The notes beneath the pieces are model-generated. The model made no database searches. It saw nothing but the letters and a program-made list of their open reading frames with translations, and was not told where the DNA came from. This document shows, in pieces, positions 8,822 through 19,031 of a stretch of 64,000 nt of DNA (position 1 is its first letter; every line of letters begins with the position of its first letter). A program made the translations under genes and the position numbers. The stretch is from Sphingobacteriaceae bacterium (GTDB taxonomy: Bacteria > Bacteroidota > Bacteroidia > UBA7662). The stretch covers positions 1 to 64,000 of the forward strand of contig JAUXNJ010000010.1 of the NCBI GenBank assembly GCA_030682795.1, read 5' to 3'.

Positions 8822-10502
8822 GCCTGCCTGCTTGCACCACATACCAGGTGGTGAGCTGGCCTTTATCGGAAATCCAGCCCGCTTGTTCGTAAACAATATG
8901 ATAGTCGAACTGTGCTTGGGAAACGGCCGATTGAAAATCGCCAAAATTACTGCTGTTTAAAAGCAATAAGGCCTCTGGATGTGCTAATTGCTGCTGCCAG
9001 CGGGAGGCATCAGTAGCTTCTTCATAACTTATCGCTTGGGTGCTGAGATAAAAAGGTAGGCTTGGCAGGTGGAAATTGCGACTCAATAAGAGGGTTTTTT
9101 CTGGATGATTTGCAGCCAAAAAGGAGGCCACTTCCTTGGTGGCACCTCGCAGTTTTTCGATGCCCGGCATCAGTACCAGCCAACCCATTCCCAAAAAGAA
9201 TATACTTTGGGCGAGCATGCTCCTAAAAGCCAGTTCGTATTGCGCTCTTAGTAAAAAAACAGCGGTCATTATCCCTAAAAACAGAAAACCAATGCCCGTG
9301 AAACGAGCCATGTTGATGCCAAAATTGTCGAATAAAAAGCCATCTCCCACAGGGGCGGCTGCCGCAAAGGGCAGACCGAGTCCAAGAGCCAGGCACAGCA
9401 AGAGGTAAAGCAGCAAGCCAGCTCGTAGCCAGTTTTGCCTGCGGAAATTGTAGGTGGGCAAGAGACTGATTTGTTGTCCCAGCAACAAAGCCAATGCTGG
9501 GTAAGCGCCAAGGGCATAGGCGGGTAGTTTCGATTTGAGCAATTCGTAAATCAACCAGCCACTGATGAGCCAGGCAATGAGCATGAACTGCTTAAACTGG
9601 GGGTGGCGCCAACTGTAGCGGCTAAAAAGTTGCTGAAAGGCTTTGGGAAGCAAGGGTACAAAGGGCAAAAAGGCAATGAGGATGGTGGCGAGGTAGTAGC
9701 CTGGAGGGCCAGTTTGGCCGAGCACCTCGTTGTTTACGCGGCTCACGGTGTACCAGTCGATCATCCAGCGGATGAAGGCGCCATCATCGGTTTGCCAGGC
9801 CATGCGCCCCCATGCCAGCAGCGGCAAGGCAGCTAACGGAAACAGCAGCCAAGGGTGGAAGGCGATAATTTTTTTTCTTTCTGGCGAAAACAGTAAGATT
9901 AGTCCGAGCATGCCAATGCTCAAAATGAGTACTGGTGGGCCTTTCACCAGCAAGCCTCCTGCAGTACCAATAACGAAATAAAGCTGTTCTTGCGAGCGGG
10001 GTTGCTGAAAAAAGCGGATGAGCGAGAGTACGGCCAGGGTTTCGAAAAACAACAAGGAGGCGTCGGTAACCGATATCTTAATGAGGTGGGGCAAAAAAAG
10101 ATTGGCGGCAAGCACCCAAGCCGCGGCCTGCGCCGTGGGCTTTCCAAAAACGGCTACGGCCCGGTAGCGGAGCAGCAGCACGGTGCCTACACTTGCTAAA
10201 AAAGCCGGAAATCGTACTGCAAATTCGTTCACGCCCCAGAGTGCATAGCTCACCGCAATGCTCCAAAAATGAAAAGGGGTTTTGCGGTGGATTTCGCTCC
10301 ATAAAAACTCCGGCACCAACCAATTGCCCGACTCCCGCATTTGCCAGGCAAAGGCGGCATAGGCAGACTCATCCTGGTCCCAGACCGACAATCCTGTGCC
10401 TGCCAGCCAAGCGATGCCTAAAAGCAGCACCCACATCCAGGTCTCGTATTTGTGTTTTGGCAGGAGGTCCACAGCGAGGTGGTTTATTCGGTTTCGCCCC
10501 AA
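8790..10502 (-). CDS. ArnT/PMT-like glycosyltransferase (family 39-like), multi-spanning membrane protein
   Basis: WDQDESAYAAFAWQMRESGNWLVPEF...HRKTPFHFWSI; many TM segments. Confidence 0.85.
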   Translation of the reverse strand: MGRNRINHLAVDLLPKHKYETWMWVLLLGIAWLAGTGLSVWDQDESAYAAFAWQMRESGNWLVPEFLWSEIHRKTPFHFWSIAVSYALWGVNEFAVRFPAFLASVGTVLLLRYRAVAVFGKPTAQAAAWVLAANLFLPHLIKISVTDASLLFFETLAVLSLIRFFQQPRSQEQLYFVIGTAGGLLVKGPPVLILSIGMLGLILLFSPERKKIIAFHPWLLFPLAALPLLAWGRMAWQTDDGAFIRWMIDWYTVSRVNNEVLGQTGPPGYYLATILIAFLPFVPLLPKAFQQLFSRYSWRHPQFKQFMLIAWLISGWLIYELLKSKLPAYALGAYPALALLLGQQISLLPTYNFRRQNWLRAGLLLYLLLCLALGLGLPFAAAAPVGDGFLFDNFGINMARFTGIGFLFLGIMTAVFLLRAQYELAFRSMLAQSIFFLGMGWLVLMPGIEKLRGATKEVASFLAANHPEKTLLLSRNFHLPSLPFYLSTQAISYEEATDASRWQQQLAHPEALLLLNSSNFGDFQSAVSQAQFDYHIVYEQAGWISDKGQLTTWYVVQAGRPTTETESAAE

Positions 10503-10837
10503 GCTTCAAAAAGCTTGTTGATGAAGATGTTTTCTTCTTGGGTAATGCGGTTGTCGGATTTGATGAGGTCCATGGACAGCTGCAAAAAAGCGGAGCGGTC
10601 GGCCGCACTGCTTTGTGAGAAAAAGGCATTCATGGCTTCGCGAAACTCCAGCATTTGCAGCTCTTGGGAAATGGCCTGGAGGCGAATGCGTTCGGTTTGC
10701 ATGGTGGCAGCCATGGTTGGCGCATCAAACTGATTGCCTAAAAAATCTAGAATAAGTGCATGTTCTTCCGCCATGTGTTCTCCATCTACATTGGCCAAAA
10801 TCATGAGCATTTTATAACCTGCGGTGACTTTATTCAT
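10484..10837 (-). CDS. TerB-like small alpha-helical protein
   Basis: MNKVTAGYKMLMILANVDGEHMAEEHALILDFL...LIKSDNRITQEENIFINKLFEAWG; start moved from the ORF-track start to ATG at 10837. Confidence 0.6.
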   Translation of the reverse strand: MNKVTAGYKMLMILANVDGEHMAEEHALILDFLGNQFDAPTMAATMQTERIRLQAISQELQMLEFREAMNAFFSQSSAADRSAFLQLSMDLIKSDNRITQEENIFINKLFEAWGETE

Positions 10838-10890
10838 AGCTTTCTCTTTAACGTGACACAAAAAAATGGCTTTTTGCGCAATCTTGTTTG

Positions 10891-11331
10891 TTAATCTTTG
10901 AAAACTTCGATGGTTTTGGTCATGCGCACCAAATCGGTGAATTTGCCTTCGTAGCGGGTAGCCCGTACAATGTGGTTGTCGATCCAGTGGTAATTGCCGC
11001 CGCGGGGCTTGTTCATCAGCAGACCGTGGTACTTAAAGCCGTATTCTTGGAGCCAAGTTTCGGTTATCTCTCGTAAGTCTTCTGTTCTAGAGGTGAAAAA
11101 GGTAATGATGTGGCCCTCTTCATGCCACTTATTCACCATTTCGAGCGCATCGGGGAAAGGTTTGCAGTGTCGCATACGCTCGGGTTCCTCGTTGGGAACG
11201 TCTTCGGTTACGGTGCCATCAATGTCGATGAGGAAGTTGCGGACTTCGGAGGGCAGGAGCGGACTGGCGGCTTTGCCTTGTTCGTCGAAGGCCTCATTCA
11301 GACTGGGGAGTGGGGGCTGTTGCTGGGACAT
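10891..11331 (-). CDS. HAD-like hydrolase
   Basis: NFLIDIDGTVTEDVPNEE...FFTSRTEDLREITETWL...GGNYHWIDNH; start taken at MSQQQPPLPSL. Confidence 0.75.
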   Translation of the reverse strand: MSQQQPPLPSLNEAFDEQGKAASPLLPSEVRNFLIDIDGTVTEDVPNEEPERMRHCKPFPDALEMVNKWHEEGHIITFFTSRTEDLREITETWLQEYGFKYHGLLMNKPRGGNYHWIDNHIVRATRYEGKFTDLVRMTKTIEVFKD

Positions 11332-11839
11332 GGGCGGGTAGCGTGGTAGGGTTGAAATTGAAATCGGTGATGCGTAGCTTACCCGCATCAGTAGTTTTGT
11401 AGGTGCGCAGGCCGATCCTGTAAAATAAGGCAGCACCAGTGAGCATGGCTGCTGAGCTGACGATGGCAGAATTAGTCACCAACGGCCTACTGCCTGAGCT
11501 AACGCCATTGATGGCAACGATGGCTGGCCAAAGTACACCTGCAATACCTAAATTGGCGGCTGCACCAAGGGCTGCTGCTTTGTAGGTGCGTACCGCCTGA
11601 ATTTGGTTGAGACCAACTTTAAAGCCGGCTACAATTAAGGTGTCGTTCAGTAACCATTCAATATCGCCGCTGATCCAGCCGTGTGGACCAACCTTCAGCT
11701 GAATGCGGTCTCCTTCATAAAAACGCTTGCCCAGTTGCCCGTTTTTTTTGTAAACAGACAATTGTTTGCTCTGGGCAAAGCACAAATCGGCCCCACCAAC
11801 GAGGAGGATAAGCAAAGGAAAAACAACTTTTTTAAGCAC
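11294..11839 (-). CDS. Secreted/membrane protein of unknown function
   Basis: Signal peptide MLKKVVFPLLILLVGGADLCFA; GTG start; overlaps the HAD gene by about 38 nt. Confidence 0.6.
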   Translation of the reverse strand: MLKKVVFPLLILLVGGADLCFAQSKQLSVYKKNGQLGKRFYEGDRIQLKVGPHGWISGDIEWLLNDTLIVAGFKVGLNQIQAVRTYKAAALGAAANLGIAGVLWPAIVAINGVSSGSRPLVTNSAIVSSAAMLTGAALFYRIGLRTYKTTDAGKLRITDFNFNPTTLPAHVPATAPTPQSE

Positions 11840-11976
11840 CCTTAAAACTACAAATTATTCAATTCGCGCGGTAATGCTATTTGTGTAAAACAAATAAAAC
11901 AACATTCGAAATAAATAAGCCGTCGGTAATGGTTAGCTGCTGGACCCTTTGTATCGATTATTTTTTGCTCGATCGT

Positions 11977-12714
11977 TTAACGATTCGACTGTGAAGGTGC
12001 GATGCCGTAAAACTTCTTATAGCTGTAGCTGAAATAGCTCAAGCTGTTGAAGCCGGTAGTTTGTGCTATATCGGAGAGTGTGCCTGCATTTCTTTCAATC
12101 ATTTTTCTGGCCTTTTCAAGTCTATACTCTCGAATGAGTTGATTGAGGTTTTTATTGACACTGCTTTTTATTTTGCGCTGGATGGTCGACTTGCTGATGC
12201 CTAAGTGTTTAGCTATCATGTCAACAGAGAGGTTGTAATCGCTCAAGTGTTCCTCAATGTATTGAATGATGTCGCGGATCATCTGTTCGCTTTTTGGGAT
12301 GATGTTGTCTTCGCTGACAGCAATCAGCCCCTTTTTTAGCATTTTTTGATGCTTCTGGATGAGGTTGGAAGACCGTGCTAGCAATTCTTCTGCCGAAAAG
12401 GGCTTTACAATGTAGTCGTCGGCACCCAATTGTAAGCCTTCTATTTTAGACTCCATCATGGTTTTGGCGGTCAGAAAAATGACGGGCACAAATTCGGTAG
12501 CTGGATTTTTCTTTAGTCTGAGTAGGAGGGCAAAGCCATCTTCCTCGGGCATTATTACATCTGAAACGATGAGGTCGGGAAAGAACTTCAACGCTTTTTC
12601 GTAGCCGCTTTTACCATTATCGGCTGATTCTACTTGGTAATGCTGCGATTGAAACAGTTCCATGATGTTTTCACGAAGTTGCACTTCGTCTTCAATGATA
12701 AGTACTCTGTTCAT
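11977..12714 (-). CDS. Response regulator with AraC-type HTH output domain
   Basis: VLIIEDEVQLRENI...LIVSDVIMPEEDGF...FLTAKTMMESKI receiver; C-terminal AraC HTH (AKHLGISKSTIQRKIK...ARKMIERNAGTLSDIAQTTGFNSLSYFSYSYKKFYG). Confidence 0.93.
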   Translation of the reverse strand: MNRVLIIEDEVQLRENIMELFQSQHYQVESADNGKSGYEKALKFFPDLIVSDVIMPEEDGFALLLRLKKNPATEFVPVIFLTAKTMMESKIEGLQLGADDYIVKPFSAEELLARSSNLIQKHQKMLKKGLIAVSEDNIIPKSEQMIRDIIQYIEEHLSDYNLSVDMIAKHLGISKSTIQRKIKSSVNKNLNQLIREYRLEKARKMIERNAGTLSDIAQTTGFNSLSYFSYSYKKFYGIAPSQSNR

Positions 12715-14741
12715 AAGGGAAGTTCTAGGATAAAGGTGGTGCCACCGAGCCGATGGCTGTTAAAATGGATTTTGCCTCCATGGAGGTCGATGAATTCTTT
12801 CACCACCACCAGGCCAAGACCGGTGCCGGGGGTTTGGTCTACATTGCTGCCGCGGAAAAAGGGCTCGAATACGCGTTTTTTATCACTGGCGTGGATGCCA
12901 ATGCCATAGTCGCGTACCAAAATTTCAACCTTTTTGCGTTTGAATTGGAGGGTGATTTCAGGCGCGGGTTTGCCAGTTGAGAATTTAAGGGCATTGCTCA
13001 ATAAATTCATCAGACAGTGGGTGATGAGTTGTTCATCGATGGCTGCCGTCTTGGGTTTCCCAATTTGGATAAAGCGTGGAATTCTTGGGTCTGGACCGTT
13101 GCTGTAGTGATGTGCCAGTAGGTTCACAATCAATTCGTTGAGATACACTTGTTTGAGCTGTAGCTTGGTTTTGCCGGCCTGCATTTTGCCCAATAGCAGG
13201 ATATCGTTCATGAGGTCGCCCACACGGTGGATCTCGGTGCCCATCTTCTCAAAATGCTTTTCGCACATTTGCCGCAAATGCTCATCGGCCGTTTGCAGGT
13301 AGATACGCAGGATGTCGAGACTCGATTGGATGGTGGCCAGGGGTGTTCTGAATTCATGGGAGGCCATCATGATAAAACGGGAGCGCAGTTCCATGAGCTC
13401 TTTTTCTTTTTCAATGGCCCTGGCGGTATCTTCTTCCGCCTTTTTTCGCTCTATAATGTCTACAATGGTGCCGGTAGAACCGATGGTTTCGCCAGTGGGA
13501 CTCAAAATCCGCTTGGTTTTTACTTCTGCCCATACCACTTTGCCCGATTTGTGTTGGTATTGAAGCTCCACATTGGTGTAGGTGTGGGGCGATCGGTTCA
13601 TTTTATCCAATGTAGGCTGAACACTTGGCAGTGCGCTTGGTGCTAAAAACAACCTACCTTGCTTGCCAAGTGATTCTGCCACTGTGTAGCCGGTAAGTTG
13701 CTCCCACGACTGGTTGAGGAAGGTAATATTGCCTTGGGCATCTGATTCAAAAACCACTTCCCGCAGGTTATTAACCAAATTGCGATACTGCCGTTCATTT
13801 TCTCCTAATACCTGCTCATGTATTTTGCGCTCGGTGATGTCGGTATCACTGCCCGCAATGCGAACCGGTTGGCCATCGGCAGCTAGCTCTACCGCGCTGC
13901 GACTCAATACCCAAATGTAGTGCCCGTTGCCATGCCGCATGCGGTACTCTATATCGTTGGTGCCCGTACCAGAGCTCATAAATGCACGCAGGTTTTCATC
14001 CACTCGCTGTTTGTCATCGGGATGGATGAGGTCGAGCCAGCGGTCATAGGTCCAAGTAAATGTAGTTTCCTCAAAGCCGAACATTTGCTTCCAGCGTTGA
14101 CTCACATAGGTTTGGTCGGTCACTAGGTTGATGTCCCAAATGCCGTCTTTGGAGCCCTTCAGCGCCAAATCAAACTGCTTGTTTTTTTCTTCCAGTTCGT
14201 TACGCAGTTGTAAGTTTTCGATGAAAAAGCCGAAGGCATTGGCCAGGGTTTGCAAGGCGCTGATTTCAGCCGCCTCCCATTGTCTTTCTTCCTGGCAGGC
14301 ATCGTAGCCAATGAAGCCCCAAAGCTCATTTTTGCAAAGAATGGGTAAAAAGAGAAAGGCCTGTATTTCTTGCTCGGCCATGATGCTTTTAAAGGGTTCG
14401 GGACAATCGGCTACTGCACCGTAAACAGCTTGTCCCGCTTTCAAGCGTTGGTATAAATCAGGATAAATAGCGTACGGCAATCCTTGCAGTTCGGGGTTTT
14501 CGATTTGGATGCTTACGCCCTCACTGGCCCACTCTACCAATTGATTCATCAGGGGATTTTCCTGATCAAAACTGTTTTTAAAGATGTAGCAGCGGTCCAC
14601 TTGAGCCGATTTACCCATGATTTCGACCACGGAGGCAATGGTTTGGTCGAAGTCTTGATAACGCACCAATTGCAACGAGGCTTGGGCCACGCCTAACAAA
14701 GTGCCTTCTAAAGGGTGCAGCGACTGTATTTCCTTTAACAT
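12711..14741 (-). CDS. GAF/PAS sensor histidine kinase
   Basis: GAF-like N-terminus, two PAS/PAC repeats, HisKA MASHEFRTPLATIQSSLDIL, HATPase YGIGIHASDKKRVFEPFFRGSN...GTGLGL; overlaps the RR gene by 4 nt; start taken at MLKEIQSLHP. Confidence 0.93.
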   Translation of the reverse strand: MLKEIQSLHPLEGTLLGVAQASLQLVRYQDFDQTIASVVEIMGKSAQVDRCYIFKNSFDQENPLMNQLVEWASEGVSIQIENPELQGLPYAIYPDLYQRLKAGQAVYGAVADCPEPFKSIMAEQEIQAFLFLPILCKNELWGFIGYDACQEERQWEAAEISALQTLANAFGFFIENLQLRNELEEKNKQFDLALKGSKDGIWDINLVTDQTYVSQRWKQMFGFEETTFTWTYDRWLDLIHPDDKQRVDENLRAFMSSGTGTNDIEYRMRHGNGHYIWVLSRSAVELAADGQPVRIAGSDTDITERKIHEQVLGENERQYRNLVNNLREVVFESDAQGNITFLNQSWEQLTGYTVAESLGKQGRLFLAPSALPSVQPTLDKMNRSPHTYTNVELQYQHKSGKVVWAEVKTKRILSPTGETIGSTGTIVDIIERKKAEEDTARAIEKEKELMELRSRFIMMASHEFRTPLATIQSSLDILRIYLQTADEHLRQMCEKHFEKMGTEIHRVGDLMNDILLLGKMQAGKTKLQLKQVYLNELIVNLLAHHYSNGPDPRIPRFIQIGKPKTAAIDEQLITHCLMNLLSNALKFSTGKPAPEITLQFKRKKVEILVRDYGIGIHASDKKRVFEPFFRGSNVDQTPGTGLGLVVVKEFIDLHGGKIHFNSHRLGGTTFILELPL

Positions 14742-14895
14742 CGGGATAAAGTTAAGAAAACACCGCACAAGCAAATTAAATGGCAACAATGTTGCGTAAA
14801 TATTTTTTTGCAGCTGAAGCACAATGATGAGCAGCAGCCATTTGTGGCGATTTTTCGTGCAAAAGCTGTCGTTTTCCCGTATTTTTGTGAAAATT

Positions 14896-16305
14896 ATGGA
14901 TATGCAATACGATTTAGCCGTTATCGGCTCTGGTCCTGGTGGTTACGTAGCCGCCATTCGGGCTGCGCAACTCGGACTCAAAACCGCCATCATTGAACGT
15001 TACAACACTCTTGGGGGCACTTGCTTGAACGTAGGCTGCATTCCTTCGAAGGCCATGCTCGACTCCTCTGAGCATTTTCACAATGCCGAGCATACTTTTA
15101 AAGGGCACGGCATCGACCTTACGGGCTTGAAGGTGAACCTTCCCCAAATGATCAGCCGTAAAAACGAAGTGGTGAAGCAAAATGTCGACGGCATTGCCTT
15201 CCTCATGAAAAAAAATAAAATCACGGTGTACCATGGTCATGGTTCATTTGCCGATGCCAACACCATTTCCATCGCGAAAGAGGACGGTAGCAGCGAACAA
15301 ATCACGGCCAAAAATGTGATCATTGCCACAGGTTCGAAGCCGGCTACCGTTCCAGGCGTTGAAATCGATAAAAAACGCATCATTACTTCTACCGAGGCCC
15401 TCAATTTACCAGAAGTGCCCAAGAGCATGGTGGTGATTGGTGGCGGTGTAATTGGCATGGAGCTCGGCTCGGTGTACGCCCGCTTGGGTGCTAAAGTCAC
15501 CGTTGTGGAGTTCACCAACAGCCTCATTCCTACCATGGATGCGGCTATGGGGCGTGAATTGCAGAAGTCGCTGGCCAAGTTAGGCTTTGAGTTTCATTTC
15601 GGACACAAGGTAACCTCGGTGGTGACCAAGGGCAAACAGACTGTGGTAACCTACGAAGACTTAAAAACGGGCGAGGTAAAAGAACTCAAGGCCGATTATA
15701 CCCTTGTTTCAGTAGGCCGCAAGCCGTATACCGACAGTTTGAACCTCGACAAAGCCGGTTTGCAAACCGACGAACGCGGTCGGGTAGCGGTAAACGACCA
15801 CCTACAAACCGCGGTGCCGCACATTTACGCCATTGGCGATGTGGTGCGCGGGGCTATGCTGGCGCACAAAGCCGAAGAAGAAGGGGTGTATGTGGCGGAG
15901 TTAATCGCGGGACAAAAGCCGCACATCAACTACCTGCTCATTCCCAATGTGGTGTACACCTGGCCAGAAGTGGCAAGTGTGGGCCATACCGAGCAGGAGC
16001 TCAAAGAGGCTGGTACACCCTACAAATCGGGTCAGTTTCCGTTCAAAGCCAGTGGTCGCGCCCGCGCCTCCGGTGATGTAGATGGTGTAGTAAAAGTGTA
16101 CGCGCACAAAGACACCGACGAAATTTTAGGCGTGCACATGATTGGTCCACGCGTAGCCGACATGATTGCCGAAGCCGTAGTAGCCATGGAATTCCGTGCC
16201 AGCGCCGAAGACATCGCGCGCATGAGTCACGCCCACCCTACCTATACCGAAGTATTTAGAGAAGCTTGTTTGGCGGCTACTGCCAATCGCGCTTTGCATA
16301 TGTAA
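14896..16305 (+). CDS. lpdA: Dihydrolipoyl dehydrogenase
   Basis: YDLAVIGSGPGGYVAAIRAAQLGLKTAIIE; GGTCLNVGCIPSKAMLDSSE; HAHPTYTEVFREA. Confidence 0.96.
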   Translation: MDMQYDLAVIGSGPGGYVAAIRAAQLGLKTAIIERYNTLGGTCLNVGCIPSKAMLDSSEHFHNAEHTFKGHGIDLTGLKVNLPQMISRKNEVVKQNVDGIAFLMKKNKITVYHGHGSFADANTISIAKEDGSSEQITAKNVIIATGSKPATVPGVEIDKKRIITSTEALNLPEVPKSMVVIGGGVIGMELGSVYARLGAKVTVVEFTNSLIPTMDAAMGRELQKSLAKLGFEFHFGHKVTSVVTKGKQTVVTYEDLKTGEVKELKADYTLVSVGRKPYTDSLNLDKAGLQTDERGRVAVNDHLQTAVPHIYAIGDVVRGAMLAHKAEEEGVYVAELIAGQKPHINYLLIPNVVYTWPEVASVGHTEQELKEAGTPYKSGQFPFKASGRARASGDVDGVVKVYAHKDTDEILGVHMIGPRVADMIAEAVVAMEFRASAEDIARMSHAHPTYTEVFREACLAATANRALHM

Positions 16306-16341
16306 AAGCATTTGCTGGCCTGTTTGGGCTGGATTTATAGG

Positions 16342-16375
16342 AAGCGACCGTTGTGTAGACAGCGGTCGCTTTTTT
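16342..16375 (+). terminator. Rho-independent terminator after lpdA
   Basis: AAGCGACCG...GCGGTCGCTTTTTT. Confidence 0.8.
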
Positions 16376-16480
16376 GTTGCGCATTGGTGCAGCTAAAGCC
16401 GTTTTTCTTCCAATTCAAAAAATTTAACATTTCGATTCCAGAATTTTTCCTTTCATTTGTGATATTAAAATGATATTAAA

Positions 16481-17356
16481 ATGATTCAAGAAAAAACCCT
16501 TCTACCAAAATCAGGCTACCTCCAGTTGCTGGTTAGCCTGTTGCTGCTGCTAGGCGCTATCCTGTTTTTCGTTCAGCAAAATCAAAATCCTGGTCCTTTG
16601 TTTTGGCTTCCCGGCCTCATACTTAGCCTTGCTTGGCTGGTGCATTTGCCTGGCTTCCTCATCGTTAATCCCAACGAAAGCATGGTGATGGTGCTTTTTG
16701 GCACTTACAAAGGCACGGTAAAGGAATTTGGCTTTTTCTGGGCCAATCCCTTCTACACCAAGAAAAAAGTATCGCTGCGGGCCATGAACCAAAACGGCGA
16801 GAAGCTCAAGGTGAACGACAAAGTGGGCAATCCCATTGAAATTGCTGCCGTATTGGTGTGGCAAGTGGCCGACACCAGCAAGGCGAGTTTTGCGGTAGAT
16901 AACTATGTAAAATATGTAGAAACCCAGAGCGAGGCCGCGGTGCGTTCGTTGGCAGGTACCTATCCTTACGATGAGTTTGAGTTGGAAGGCGCCGAAATCA
17001 CCTTGCGTGGCAACGCGCCATTGGTGAATGAAGAGCTCGAAAAGCAACTCTCGGAGCGTCTAGAGCGCGCTGGGGTAGAGGTGATCGAAGCCCGCATCAG
17101 TCACTTGGCCTATGCACCGGAAATTGCGGGTGCTATGTTGCAGCGGCAGCAGGCCTCAGCCGTAGTGGCTGCCCGCCATAAAATTGTGGAAGGCGCTGTG
17201 GGCATGGTCGAAATGGCCCTCGAGCAACTGAGTCAAAAACAAGTGGTGGAGCTCGACGAAGAGCGCAAGGCCGCCATGGTGAGTAATTTATTGGTGGTGT
17301 TGTGCAGCGATCGTGCGGCATCGCCCGTAGTAAACGCAGGGAGTCTGTACCATTAA
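16481..17356 (+). CDS. SPFH (stomatin/prohibitin/band 7) domain membrane protein
   Basis: N-terminal TM pair; [76 protein letters not shown]. Confidence 0.93.
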   Translation: MIQEKTLLPKSGYLQLLVSLLLLLGAILFFVQQNQNPGPLFWLPGLILSLAWLVHLPGFLIVNPNESMVMVLFGTYKGTVKEFGFFWANPFYTKKKVSLRAMNQNGEKLKVNDKVGNPIEIAAVLVWQVADTSKASFAVDNYVKYVETQSEAAVRSLAGTYPYDEFELEGAEITLRGNAPLVNEELEKQLSERLERAGVEVIEARISHLAYAPEIAGAMLQRQQASAVVAARHKIVEGAVGMVEMALEQLSQKQVVELDEERKAAMVSNLLVVLCSDRAASPVVNAGSLYH

Positions 17357-17359
17357 AGC

Positions 17360-17545
17360 ATGAGTGTAAACAAAAAAGCCTTCGCGCTACGCTTGAGTCC
17401 CGAATTACTCGAAGCCCTCGAAAAGTGGGCGCAGGATGAGTTTCGGTCGGTGAACGGACAAATTGAGTTCGTGCTCACCCAAGCCGTGCGCGCTCGAGGC
17501 AAAAACAAAAACAAAAAACCGAACGATGGCCAAGGTAGTATTTGA
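17360..17545 (+). CDS. Arc/MetJ-type ribbon-helix-helix protein
   Basis: [43 protein letters not shown], 61 aa. Confidence 0.82.
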   Translation: MSVNKKAFALRLSPELLEALEKWAQDEFRSVNGQIEFVLTQAVRARGKNKNKKPNDGQGSI

Positions 17546-18029
17546 AGAAAAGCAGCGCATGCGGCAATGGTGGATTTTGCTCCTTACCCTCGGGATAGTG
17601 GCTTTTTCTACCTATGCCTTGCTGTATCAGTTGGTAACCGGAGTAGGGGTGGGAACGAATCCGCCACCCCTCGGGATGATGGTTGCGATAGAAATAGCAT
17701 TGATATTGATGTTGTTTTTTATTTGGAGGATGGAGTTGGGGGTGCGGATGGATGCAGCAGGTATACACTACCGTTTTTGGCCCTTTTTCAACTGGCGACA
17801 TCGCATTTGGGCGGAGTTGCAAAGCGTGGAGGTGCGGCAGTACAAGCCGTTGCTTGAATACGGCGGCTGGGGATTGCGACTAGGTATGAAAGGCTGGGCC
17901 TACAACATGGCTGGCAATAAAGGCATCCAATTGGTGCTGCAAAATGGCGACCGCTTGTTGCTGGGCACCCAAAAGCCGGAAGAAGCTGAGGCAGCTATTG
18001 CGCGTTTAAAAGTGGTTCGGCATGACTAA
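17526..18029 (+). CDS. Small membrane protein of unknown function
   Basis: Two hydrophobic segments ([37 protein letters not shown]); start taken at [16 protein letters not shown], overlapping the RHH gene by 20 nt. Confidence 0.72.
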   Translation: MAKVVFEEKQRMRQWWILLLTLGIVAFSTYALLYQLVTGVGVGTNPPPLGMMVAIEIALILMLFFIWRMELGVRMDAAGIHYRFWPFFNWRHRIWAELQSVEVRQYKPLLEYGGWGLRLGMKGWAYNMAGNKGIQLVLQNGDRLLLGTQKPEEAEAAIARLKVVRHD

Positions 18030-18801
18030 TTCACTGCGGGTGCTTGTGGTAGGCGCCGGCTGGCTGGGTTTGCCTTTGGCAGAAGCCTTGAAAGCAGCAG
18101 GCCATGCGGTGCAAGTCAGCAACCGGTCGGGCGCGCATGCAGCATTCACAGCTGCTGGCTTGTCGGCCATGGCGCTCGATTTAGACCAAGCATTGCCCGA
18201 TTTAACGGCTGTTGAATTGGTTATTGCCAGTTTTCCGCCCGCGGCCCGGGCTGGGAATGATACGCTTTATGCCCAACGACTACAACGCCTGTGCCAAGCG
18301 CTGTCGCCAGAAGCGCGCTTCGTACTCGTGAGCAGCACGGGCGTTTACCCGCAGGCGGCCGGTGTGTATACCGAAGATAGTGCGACCGTGGCCGAACATG
18401 CCGTGCGACAGGGTGAGAAGGTGGTTTTGAAGCATTTTCCACAAGCTTTGATCTTGCGAGCCGGCGGTTTGGCAGGTTACGACCGCCTCATTGGCCGCTA
18501 CTTCAGCGGTCGCGAGCTCGTTGACCCCACTCAAGTGGTGAACCTCATTCAACGCGATGACGTAGTAGGTGCCGCCTTGCATCTGATGGCAGCTGGAGCG
18601 CAGGGATGCTACAACCTGGTAGCTCCTGAACATCCGAGCAAAGCAGTGGTTTATGCCGCCGATTTGGAGGCGCTGCAACTGACGCCTTTTTTTGTGGTAG
18701 CCAATAAGGATGAGGAGGCTCCTCGAATCATCAGTTCCAACAAGCTCTTGGCAACAGGCTATCGTTTTGAGCATCCAAATCCGCTGTATTTTCCGAGATA
18801 A
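18022..18801 (+). CDS. NAD(P)-dependent epimerase/dehydratase-like protein
   Basis: VLVVGAGWLGLPLAEALKAAGHAVQVSNRS; FVLVSSTGVYP. Confidence 0.85.
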   Translation: MTNSLRVLVVGAGWLGLPLAEALKAAGHAVQVSNRSGAHAAFTAAGLSAMALDLDQALPDLTAVELVIASFPPAARAGNDTLYAQRLQRLCQALSPEARFVLVSSTGVYPQAAGVYTEDSATVAEHAVRQGEKVVLKHFPQALILRAGGLAGYDRLIGRYFSGRELVDPTQVVNLIQRDDVVGAALHLMAAGAQGCYNLVAPEHPSKAVVYAADLEALQLTPFFVVANKDEEAPRIISSNKLLATGYRFEHPNPLYFPR

Positions 18802-19031
18802 ATGGGGTCTAGGCGATGCTTTTGGATGATAATTGTTTCCGAGCATCTTGCCAAGGCACCATTTCTGCTGATTTGGTTTTTAGAATGCCTGTAATCCTCC
18901 GAAAGAGGCATGCAAAAATAACATGGGCTCATGAATCTTTTCTTCATTCCTCAGACATCCAGCGAATAATCTCTCCCCAAAAGCAAGCATTAGCCGCTTT
19001 TTAGCGATATTCGTGAAGCTTAACTCCTTTT

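Noticed and set aside
10484-10837. Tellurite-resistance function for the TerB-like protein
   Set aside because: Only a small helical TerB-like domain is visible and no other ter genes are present; family resemblance does not support the phenotype.
18802-19031. Possible ncRNA between the epimerase-like and UspA-like genes
   Set aside because: I could not find a convincing terminator, promoter or extended hairpin in this gap.
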